Part shown: one piece after another, positions 6,586 to 12,385 of the stretch | How positions within the stretch are numbered: position 1 is the stretch's first letter | Layout of the letters: each line of letters begins with the position of its first letter | NCBI GenBank assembly: GCA_039026555.1 | Contig: JBCCMB010000080.1 | Span: 1-12,385, forward strand | Length of the DNA stretch: 12,385 nucleotides | DNA from: JBCCMB01 sp039026555 | GTDB taxonomy: Bacteria > Pseudomonadota > Alphaproteobacteria > Caulobacterales > Hyphomonadaceae | Reading direction: 5' to 3' | Made by a program: the position numbers and the translations under genes | The notes under the pieces: generated by a model | What the model was told of the DNA's origin: nothing | The model's input: the letters and a program-made list of their open reading frames with translations, nothing else | The model's database searches: none

Positions 6586-7340
6586 GCGACAAGAACGACT
6601 TCTTCATTGGGTGGTCGCCGGATACGCCAAAGGCCGATCGACGCTTCTTTCTTGGCGCGGGCTTGGCGCTGACGCTGGGCGCGGGAGGCCTCGCAGCGCT
6701 CGTCGCACGCGAACAAAACGCGGTCGGCCCTGGAAGCTGGGACCAAGCGGCGGTGAAGGATTACACGGGCATGGTGACCGTTGAGCCCTATCCCATGCTG
6801 ACCACCAAAGATATCGATGGAACGCCGATCACCGCGTTTTTGGCGTGCCTCGGAAAATGCGGCGTCAAACCGCGCCTCAATTCCATGAAAGACGGCCCCG
6901 TCACTGTGGAGGGTAGCCTCATCCAACGCGGACGCCACGCCATGATCGCGGTGTCGGACGGGCCGGATTGGATCACGCCCCTGGACGGCGCGGCGGCGGA
7001 TCCGGAGCTGGCGCTGCCGCCCCTCGAAGCACTGGGCGACGTAGCCCTGTCCGGAGAAATTCTGGACACGAAATGCTGGTTCGGCGCCATGCGCCCATCC
7101 GAAGGCAAGGTGCACAAAGCCTGCGCCGCCTTGTGCATTCGCGGCGGTTTGCCGCCGGCGCTTTACGCCAAAGACACGTCCGGCCGAACGCGGCTCTTGA
7201 TCATGACCAACCAAGGCGAGGCGCATGGCTGGGATATCCTACCCTTCGTCGCCGATCCCGTCCGGGTGGCGGGACAGGCCTATGCCTGCGGCGACATTCT
7301 GTTTTTGGATTCGCCCGTCTCAGGCATTTCCCGGATCTAG
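6582..7340 (+). CDS. Tat-like anchored protein with conserved-looking Cys/His motif, function unknown
   Basis: A 252-residue protein, the last gene of the redox operon. The N-terminus has DRRFFLG (residues 19-25) followed by a hydrophobic segment to ~42, close to the twin-arginine consensus RRxFL. This suggests export of a folded, cofactor-bearing protein or an N-terminal anchor. The soluble part has C89-x3-C93 and a dense block at 158-191: GEILDTKCWFG, then GKVHKAC and ALCIRGG, giving C165, H178, C181 and C185; C236 is a further cysteine. These residues could bind a metal, haem or iron-sulfur cluster, but I cannot name a family. GGAG lies 8 nt upstream of ATG 6582. The stop codon shares CTAG with the convergent transporter. 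The pairing with a haem membrane protein recalls the MsrQ-MsrP arrangement, without molybdopterin features. Confidence 0.75.
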   Translation: MSDKNDFFIGWSPDTPKADRRFFLGAGLALTLGAGGLAALVAREQNAVGPGSWDQAAVKDYTGMVTVEPYPMLTTKDIDGTPITAFLACLGKCGVKPRLNSMKDGPVTVEGSLIQRGRHAMIAVSDGPDWITPLDGAAADPELALPPLEALGDVALSGEILDTKCWFGAMRPSEGKVHKACAALCIRGGLPPALYAKDTSGRTRLLIMTNQGEAHGWDILPFVADPVRVAGQAYACGDILFLDSPVSGISRI

Positions 7341-8845
7341 CCGAAAGCATATGGCGCTAAGGTGAAAGACAGCGCCGAAATGATGAGAATGCTCAACAGA
7401 TTCAGCCTGACCCCCGCGCGCGCCATGGTCGGCAGACTGACGCGCCCGGTTGCGAACACCACCGCATTTGGCCCTGTGGCCATGGGCAGCATGAAGGCGC
7501 AGCTCGCCGCCAGCGCTAATGGCGCCCCCAGCACGACGACATCAACGCCGGTCCGCTCCGCCAATGACACCAGCACCGGCATCAATGCGGCCGCCGTCGC
7601 GATATTGCTGGTCACTTCGGTGACGAATATTACCAGCGTGGTCACAAGGACGATCAAGACGATAACCGGCAAATCGGCGAAGACTTCTAATTCGCCGCCC
7701 AGCCATTCGCCCAAACCGGACGCGCGGATCGCCGCCGCCAAGGACATGCCGCCGCCAAACAACAGGACAACGCCCCAAGGGATGCTCTCCGCCGTTTTCC
7801 AATCCAACAAGGCCGACCCAGGCTTGGTTTTGGATCCGGACGGCACCATAAAGCACAGAATGACGCCGAAGATCGCCGTCACATGATCAGTGAGACCGGC
7901 GAACGGCGTAACGCCGCCGATCTCGACCGCCTTTAACGGTCGGCCGAAAATCCAAAGCGACGCGACAATTCCAAACACTAAAATAGTTCGCCACTCCGGC
8001 GTTGTCATCTTGCCCAGCGCGGCGCGGCGCTCACGCACGACGTCGCGCCCTGCGGCGGCGTCCCCGACGTCGATATCAAACGCCCAGCGGGTTAGCACAA
8101 ACCATGCGGCGGGCACCAATAATGCGACCGCCGGCACGCCCAACATCATCCAGGATAGAAAATCGATCTGCGTCCCAAGGCTCGCCTCCAGCGCATCCTT
8201 CACCAGCAGATTGGTCGGCGTGCCGATGTATGTTCCCAGCCCGCCAATGGAGCACGACCAGGCGATTCCCAACAAGAGCGCCCACGTAAAGCCGGACGCC
8301 AAACGCTCCCGCCCAACTACAGCGACGGCCACTGAGATCGCAATCGGCATCATCATGATGGACGTTGCGGTATTCGAAATCCACATCGACAAGACGGCGG
8401 CCGCCGCCATGAATCCGCCGATCAAGAGGCTCGGCCTGGCCCCCGATCGGGCAACCACGCCAAGCGCAATGCGCGCGTGCAAATTCCACTTCTCAACAGC
8501 CTTGGCGACAATAAAGCCGCCAAGCAACAAGACCACGACCGGGTGCATGTATTCCGCCGCCGCGGCCCGCACCGATTGCACGCCGAAAAACGGCAGAACC
8601 ACGATGGGTAAAAGCGACGTGACTGGTATCGGCAACGCTTCGCTTACCCACCAGACGGCCATTAAACCCAGAAGCGACAACACGATCCACGCGGATCGCG
8701 CTTCTTCCAAACCTCCGGCAGCCTCGACCAGTGTCGCAGGCGGCGGGAACACTTGAACGCCCAGCGCCAGCGCAAGGCCAAGCCAGAACCCGATTTTCTG
8801 ACGCGCGCCGCGCGCTTCGACCGGGTCCGTCTCTTCTAACGACAT
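7337..8845 (-). CDS. SLC13/DASS-family sodium:anion symporter
   Basis: An inner-membrane secondary transporter of 502 residues with about a dozen hydrophobic segments, imports a divalent anion (dicarboxylate, sulfate or similar) with Na+. Family landmarks are SNTAT at 157-161 in the first repeat, the equivalent SNIAT at 413-417 in the second, and a C-terminal segment at ~447-463 (ASCAFMLPMATGPNAVV) that fits the SLC13 signature as I remember it: S-x2-F-x2-P-[LIVM]-[GSA]-x3-N. The substrate cannot be assigned. AGGA 8 nt upstream supports ATG 8845. The P-II gene upstream ends at a terminator, so this gene probably has its own, weak promoter in 8846-8954. It is convergent with the redox operon, sharing 4 bp. 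Confidence 0.92.
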   Translation of the reverse strand: MSLEETDPVEARGARQKIGFWLGLALALGVQVFPPPATLVEAAGGLEEARSAWIVLSLLGLMAVWWVSEALPIPVTSLLPIVVLPFFGVQSVRAAAAEYMHPVVVLLLGGFIVAKAVEKWNLHARIALGVVARSGARPSLLIGGFMAAAAVLSMWISNTATSIMMMPIAISVAVAVVGRERLASGFTWALLLGIAWSCSIGGLGTYIGTPTNLLVKDALEASLGTQIDFLSWMMLGVPAVALLVPAAWFVLTRWAFDIDVGDAAAGRDVVRERRAALGKMTTPEWRTILVFGIVASLWIFGRPLKAVEIGGVTPFAGLTDHVTAIFGVILCFMVPSGSKTKPGSALLDWKTAESIPWGVVLLFGGGMSLAAAIRASGLGEWLGGELEVFADLPVIVLIVLVTTLVIFVTEVTSNIATAAALMPVLVSLAERTGVDVVVLGAPLALAASCAFMLPMATGPNAVVFATGRVSLPTMARAGVRLNLLSILIISALSFTLAPYAFG

Positions 8846-8954
8846 AGGCGCTGTCCTGTTCGGCGCGTTTAAGACGGGCGAAGGCTGGTCTTACCAAGTC
8901 TAGAGGCGATGCGCGAGCCCTGCCGATATTGGGGAAGAACGATGTCGCAGCCAC

Positions 8955-8987
8955 AAAAAAAACCGCGCGACCCATAGGACCGCGCGG
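8955..8987 (-). terminator. Rho-independent terminator of the P-II gene
   Basis: Read on the minus strand, just after the P-II stop: a GC-only 7-bp stem CCGCGCG/CGCGCGG (8987-8981 with 8969-8963) around an 11-nt loop, followed directly by eight Ts (8962-8955). It should end P-II transcription and insulate the transporter gene downstream. Confidence 0.88.
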
Positions 8988-9010
8988 CGCATTGCTCGGA
9001 GTTCGGTAGT

Positions 9011-9355
9011 TTAGCTGGCGATCGCAGCTGCGTCGCGTTCGCCGGTGCGGATGCGGAGAACCGCTTCCAAATCGGACACGAAGATTTTTCCGTCGCCGAT
9101 TTTCTGGGTGTTGGCCGCCGCAGACACCGCTTCGACGACTTTCTCGGCGATGTCGGTTGCAACCGCGATTTCGATTTTCACTTTCGGCAGCAGGCGGACT
9201 TCATATTCCGCGCCGCGATAAACTTCGGTTTTGCCTTGCTGACGGCCATAGCCGCGTACTTCAGAGACGGTGACGCCAGATGCGCCCGCTTCCGTAACGG
9301 CGTCCAAAACAGCATCCAGACGGCTAGGTTTGAAAACGGCGGTGATAAGTTTCAT
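9011..9355 (-). CDS. P-II nitrogen regulatory protein (GlnB/GlnK family)
   Basis: A trimeric cytoplasmic sensor of 2-oxoglutarate, ATP/ADP and, by uridylylation, glutamine; it controls ammonium transport, glutamine synthetase and nitrogen gene expression. The 114-residue length is typical. The T-loop contains YRGAEYEV with the uridylylation target Y51 in place. The nucleotide-binding motifs are KIGDGKIFV (~86-94) and RIRTGE (~101-106). MKLIT at the N-terminus resembles GlnK more than GlnB, but the paralogue cannot be fixed from sequence alone. AGGAG 6 nt upstream supports ATG 9355. No amtB follows; the gene is monocistronic, with its own promoter and terminator. Confidence 0.95.
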   Translation of the reverse strand: MKLITAVFKPSRLDAVLDAVTEAGASGVTVSEVRGYGRQQGKTEVYRGAEYEVRLLPKVKIEIAVATDIAEKVVEAVSAAANTQKIGDGKIFVSDLEAVLRIRTGERDAAAIAS

Positions 9356-9423
9356 GGGGATCTCCTGTGAGATTCAGAGCCAAATTTCGAGTGTTCAACG
9401 CTTCAGATGGGTGACTTACACAT

Positions 9424-9452
9424 CTTAAACAACATACTCGCCTATTTGTCAA
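9424..9452 (-). promoter_or_regulatory. Sigma70-like promoter of the P-II gene
   Basis: Consensus -35 TTGACA (9452-9447), 17-nt spacer, -10 TTTAAG (9429-9424, 4/6). The predicted transcript starts near 9417 and has a leader of about 60 nt. The -35 box contains the TGA stop of the upstream methyltransferase. I see no sigma54 GG-N10-GC element and no obvious NtrC site, so expression may be constitutive or controlled otherwise. Confidence 0.7.
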
Positions 9453-10213
9453 CTCTCTTTCTCCAATTTTGAGATATCGACATGTCGTGCAGTTGGTTTT
9501 GTGGACGCTGCGGCGGGCATTCTAGACACCGCCAAACCCGTGCGCGGCGGATCAATATCCGCATAGAGCCGCTTCACCGCCTCAGCCATCAAGACACCGC
9601 CAAATTGCGGCCAGGCGATTTCTCCGGCGCGCTCCCAAGCTTCCGCCGCCGAGGCGACGAAACCCATCTGAATGGGCGGGGCGTAAAGCGCGCGCGTCCA
9701 CGCGACTGGCTGAAATAGGGCGGATTCCAACAGTCGCGTAAGCTGGGTCCGGCTATAGGGCTGGCCATGCCCAAACGGCGTCCCCTCGGCGCGCGCCCAT
9801 AATCCGCTGCGATTCGCGACGACGATAAGCAGGCGTCCCTCGGGCGCCGTCACGCGCCAAAGCTCCCGCAGCAAACGCCGAGGGCTGTCAGTTTCTTCCA
9901 GACCGTGCGCCAACATCACGCGATCAAACACGCTGTCGGCGAAGGGAAGACGATCATCTTCCACCAGCGTTGAGGAAGATCGACCCGTCGCCGGCCATCT
10001 GGCGACGCCTTGAGCGGCAGGCGAGGCGGCGATCACCCGACGCGCCCGACCGAGATAAGGCGTCAGCCAGCGTTCCGAATGGCCGAAGCCGAGAACATCC
10101 TGACCGTCCACATTTGGCCACAGCGCGCTTACGCGACGTGCGATCATCTCCGTCGCCGCATCGCCCAAAGGCGTTCGATAAAACGCCCTTAGGCGCTCCA
10201 CATCCACCCGCAA
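9449..10213 (-). CDS. Class I SAM-dependent methyltransferase
   Basis: A predicted cytoplasmic methyltransferase of 254 residues. Motif I is degenerate (VLGFGHSERWL, ~residue 40). The acidic turn and post-motif regions are typical of the Methyltransf_11 type: DRLPFADSVFDRVMLAHGLEE, then LRELWRVTAPEGRLLIVV. The substrate is unknown. The frame stays open upstream into gloB on the other strand, but I prefer TTG 10213 (encoding MRVDVERLRAFYRTPLG), because AGGGG lies 7 nt upstream and the sequence from there looks like the normal N-terminus of this alphaproteobacterial family. GTG codons at 10207 and 10201 are alternatives. A divergent methyltransferase beside gloB is an arrangement I recall from other alphaproteobacteria. 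Its stop lies within the P-II promoter. Confidence 0.82.
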   Translation of the reverse strand: MRVDVERLRAFYRTPLGDAATEMIARRVSALWPNVDGQDVLGFGHSERWLTPYLGRARRVIAASPAAQGVARWPATGRSSSTLVEDDRLPFADSVFDRVMLAHGLEETDSPRRLLRELWRVTAPEGRLLIVVANRSGLWARAEGTPFGHGQPYSRTQLTRLLESALFQPVAWTRALYAPPIQMGFVASAAEAWERAGEIAWPQFGGVLMAEAVKRLYADIDPPRTGLAVSRMPAAASTKPTARHVDISKLEKES

Positions 10214-10287
10214 CGCCTCGCCCCTTTGAAACAATAAGACTATGTTACGAGATACTGGATCATAGCCTGGCTTGAAAGGATATCCGC
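10214..10287. promoter_or_regulatory. Divergent promoter region, methyltransferase/gloB
   Basis: A 74-bp AT-richer spacer that must carry start signals for both genes. On the minus strand TATGAT (10264-10259) is a good -10 but lacks a clear -35. On the plus strand TTGAAA (10226-10231) with GATACT (10251-10256) has an overlong 19-nt spacer. Neither is convincing alone. Confidence 0.4.
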
Positions 10288-11058
10288 GTGACCGCGCCAA
10301 TCGTCCATATGTTCCCCTGCTTGAGCGACAATTACGGCTTCTTGATCCACGATCCGGAGACGGAAGAAACCGCCTGCATCGATACGCCCGAAGCTGGAGC
10401 GATCTTGGCCGAAGCGGATGCAATGGGCTGGAAGATCACCCAAATCTGGAACACGCATTGGCACCCCGACCATGCGGGCGGCAACGCCGAAATTCAGGAC
10501 AAAACGGGCTGTCGGATTATCGGCCCCGCAGAGGTGAAAAAGCGCTTGGAAGCGCCGCTCGACCAGACGGTCGAGGATGGCGACAGCGTCCAACTCGGCG
10601 CGCTCACCGCCGATATTATCGCCACTCCCGGCCATACATTGGGCCATATCGTCTATCATATACCTGAAGCGCGACTGGCCTTTGTCGGCGACACCTTGTT
10701 CGCGCTGGGATGCGGGCGTTTGTTTGAAGGCGATCCGGCGCAGATGTGGACCAGCCTCTCGAAACTCAAAACCCTTCCTTCTGAAACCGTGATCTATTGC
10801 GCGCACGAGTATACGGCCGCCAACGCGGCCTTCGCGCTCAGCGTGGACGCGGACAATTCGGCGCTCTTGGCGTACGCCGATGAGATCAAGGCCGCGCGCG
10901 CTATAGATAAACCCACTGTTCCTACGACCATGGCGAAGGAATTGGCGACGAACCCGTTTTTGCGCGCGGACGACCCCTCGCTTCAGGCGTTCGTCGGCAA
11001 GCCGGGCGACGCCGTCGCCGCCTTTGGAGAAATCCGGGCGCGCAAAGATAATTTCTAA
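10288..11058 (+). CDS. gloB: Hydroxyacylglutathione hydrolase (glyoxalase II)
   Basis: Hydrolyses S-D-lactoylglutathione to D-lactate and glutathione, the second step of methylglyoxal detoxification in the cytoplasm. At 256 residues the length is normal. The metallo-beta-lactamase fold is clear: T-H57-W-H59-P-D61-H62 supplies most of the binuclear metal site, with H116 (TPGHTLGH), D135 (FVGDTLF) and H173 (CAHEYT). CLSDNYGFLIHD near the N-terminus and NPFLRADD in the C-terminal domain are glyoxalase II hallmarks. The start is GTG 10288 with AAGGA 7 nt upstream. Its stop overlaps the cupin gene start (TAATG), so the two are translated together. Confidence 0.95.
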   Translation: MTAPIVHMFPCLSDNYGFLIHDPETEETACIDTPEAGAILAEADAMGWKITQIWNTHWHPDHAGGNAEIQDKTGCRIIGPAEVKKRLEAPLDQTVEDGDSVQLGALTADIIATPGHTLGHIVYHIPEARLAFVGDTLFALGCGRLFEGDPAQMWTSLSKLKTLPSETVIYCAHEYTAANAAFALSVDADNSALLAYADEIKAARAIDKPTVPTTMAKELATNPFLRADDPSLQAFVGKPGDAVAAFGEIRARKDNF

Positions 11059-11534
11059 TGCGCTTGGGTCCCGCCATATCCGGCGACCTCGGCGCCAAAG
11101 AAATTGTCCGCATGCTTAACATGCAACGCCACCCCGAAGGCGGCTGGTATGTTGAGACCTATCGCGCGCCGCCGGCCGTTGATAACGACCAACGATCAAT
11201 AGGCACTGCAATCTACTATCTGTTGGAGGCGGGCGATTTATCGCATTGGCACGCGGTCGATGCGGCGGAGATCTGGCATTGGTACGCTGGCGGGCCGTTG
11301 GCGCTCACTCTGTCGGCTGACGGCGTCCGAGCCAGCGCACATCAGCTGGGCCCTGAACTACGCGCCGGACAAAGACCGCAGATCATTGTGGAGCCCAATG
11401 TCTGGCAGACCGCTGAAAGCCTAGGCGCCTGGACGCTGTGCGGCTGTACGGTGTCGCCCGGATTTGAATTTTCAGGATTTAAACTGGCCCCGCCTGATTG
11501 GCGCCCCAGCCCGGCGGGACCGCCAACGGACTAG
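11058..11534 (+). CDS. Cupin superfamily protein, DUF985/cupin_5 type
   Basis: A 158-residue single-domain beta-barrel protein. Typical family blocks are HPEGGWYVETYR (25-36), TAIYYLL (50-56), SHWHAVDAAEIWHWYAGGPL (62-81) with candidate metal-binding histidines, and a C-terminal VSPGFEFSGFKLA. The biochemical role of this family is poorly defined; some members have been linked to sugar-epimerase-like folds. The start overlaps the gloB stop (TAATG) and has little Shine-Dalgarno of its own, so it is probably translationally coupled to gloB. It ends 2 bp before the convergent DUF4908-like gene. Confidence 0.88.
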   Translation: MRLGPAISGDLGAKEIVRMLNMQRHPEGGWYVETYRAPPAVDNDQRSIGTAIYYLLEAGDLSHWHAVDAAEIWHWYAGGPLALTLSADGVRASAHQLGPELRAGQRPQIIVEPNVWQTAESLGAWTLCGCTVSPGFEFSGFKLAPPDWRPSPAGPPTD

Positions 11535-11536
11535 AC

Positions 11537-12367
11537 CTAAGACGCGCCGGCGGCGTGCTTTATCGTCTTTGCGACCTTGTCGGACGACGGACGCCCCGCA
11601 TAGCCGTCGTCGGGCGCGAGCCTGAGCGCCAACACGCCATCCTTATAGGTCACGTCGGCGACTGATCCCGCTTCGATGTAGATATTGGATAATCCCGCCG
11701 CAGCCGGTCCCGACTTAAAGATGCCGCGCACCGCAATGTCTAAACTTTCACGCGCCCACCCAGGCTCCGCCGCTGCGCCGCCGGAGATGATGACGCCAGC
11801 TTGGATGTCGGCTTGATCGTTCAAATGCATGGAGGCGGCCTCGGCGTATTCCGCGAGCGATTCCGGCGCCGCCGGCGCGCCGATCCGCGTCGTCTCACCC
11901 TGCTTGTCCGTCGGCATGCCGCCGCGATTGTGCTCTGGATACAAGATCACATTCCCAAGATCGGTGACGCGTACAAAAACGTCGCCCGAATCGCCGCGCA
12001 GAAACTCATCGCCGCGAGGACCGTTCGACGCTTTGAGGACATATACTTCGGGATCGTCGGCGAATTTGAGCAGAGCTTTCGATCCTGATCGATCCAGCAC
12101 AAAGCTTCGTCCGGTGGACGGCTCCGCATAGGCGGTCGCTAAGCTTTTGCGCGAAAATCGCCGTTCGAACATGGCGGCGAGGTCCAAATCCGGCGCGGGC
12201 TCGAAACGCTCCGTCGACTCACCCGAATAGACGGGCGCACCCGATGACGGGTCCGCCATAAAGACGGGCGAGTCTTCGCGTTCGTCCGCGAATGCGCTCA
12301 CGCCTGTCGGCGCGACGCCCGCAACGGCGGCGCCAAGCAAGAAATTCCTGAAGGGTTTCGTCATCAT
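11537..12367 (-). CDS. Secreted DUF4908-like protein
   Basis: A 276-residue protein with a signal peptide: basic MMTKPFRNF, a hydrophobic core to ~23 and a likely cleavage near VSAFA-DERED (residue ~27), so a periplasmic or outer location is expected. The central part (about 70-155) has the features I associate with DUF4908 of Caulobacterales-type bacteria: SFVLDRSGSKALLKF, VYVLKASNGPRGDEFLRGD, then VRVTDLGNVILYPE and a GGMP block. Function is unknown. Start is ATG 12367 or the adjacent ATG 12364; AGGGG is about 11 nt upstream of the first. The upstream region leaves the window, so operon context is not visible. Confidence 0.78.
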   Translation of the reverse strand: MMTKPFRNFLLGAAVAGVAPTGVSAFADEREDSPVFMADPSSGAPVYSGESTERFEPAPDLDLAAMFERRFSRKSLATAYAEPSTGRSFVLDRSGSKALLKFADDPEVYVLKASNGPRGDEFLRGDSGDVFVRVTDLGNVILYPEHNRGGMPTDKQGETTRIGAPAAPESLAEYAEAASMHLNDQADIQAGVIISGGAAAEPGWARESLDIAVRGIFKSGPAAAGLSNIYIEAGSVADVTYKDGVLALRLAPDDGYAGRPSSDKVAKTIKHAAGAS

Positions 12368-12385
12368 CGCAAGTAAGCCCCTGGA

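Noticed and set aside
6501..7226. Minus-strand 241-aa frame opposite the Cys/His protein
   Set aside because: Antisense shadow with Arg/Gln/His-rich low-information sequence; the plus-strand gene has SD, coupling and domain-like motifs.
7890..8756. Plus-strand 288-aa frame opposite the SLC13 transporter
   Set aside because: It is antisense to a clear transporter gene, and its Thr/Ala/Pro/Asn-rich composition is typical of a GC-rich shadow frame.
10240..10806. Minus-strand 188-aa frame opposite gloB
   Set aside because: gloB has complete metal-site motifs; the antisense frame has none.

Overview
The window looks like a piece of an alphaproteobacterial chromosome. Evidence: moderately high GC, very tight gene packing with many ATGA/TAATG start-stop overlaps, GTG and TTG starts, a glyoxalase II gene next to a divergent class I methyltransferase, and a C-terminal gene resembling the DUF4908 family I associate with Caulobacterales/Hyphomonadaceae-type bacteria. 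The exact taxon is inference. I see no tRNA, rRNA, CRISPR array, transposase or integrase; nothing points to a mobile element.

Layout. 11-1372 (+) is an MscS-type mechanosensitive channel whose frame is open at the window edge. Facing it and overlapping its 3' end is a minus-strand pair: a TetR-family regulator (2800-2240) and a translationally coupled fatty acid hydroxylase/sterol desaturase family enzyme (2243-1350). A perfect 20-bp palindrome covers the TetR start codon and probable -10 box, suggesting autorepression and a leaderless mRNA. Next is an unusual minus-strand enzyme of 664 residues (4896-2902): an N-terminal Rieske [2Fe-2S] domain fused to a complete PoxB/acetolactate-synthase-like thiamine-diphosphate enzyme.

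The centre of interest is the divergent plus-strand operon at 5062-7340. It is a chain of reading frames whose stops and starts overlap: a 28-codon ORF, a 75-aa two-helix membrane protein, a 49-aa one-helix membrane protein too short for usual ORF cut-offs, a 354-aa ferric-reductase-like haem membrane protein with a C-terminal Rieske domain, and a 252-aa protein with a twin-arginine-like signal/anchor and a conserved-looking Cys/His motif. Together with the divergent Rieske-ThDP fusion this could be an uncharacterised electron-transfer system in which a cytoplasmic 2-oxo-acid-oxidising enzyme, a membrane haem/Rieske relay and an exported cofactor protein cooperate. That is a hypothesis from domain content and context only.

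The rest is more ordinary. A SLC13/DASS sodium-anion symporter (8845-7337, -) ends on the same CTAG as the redox operon. A P-II signalling protein (9355-9011, -) has a clear intrinsic terminator and a sigma70-like promoter, but no amtB beside it. A methyltransferase (10213-9449, -) is divergent from gloB (10288-11058, +), which is coupled to a DUF985/cupin_5 protein (11058-11534, +). A secreted DUF4908-like protein (12367-11537, -) closes the window.
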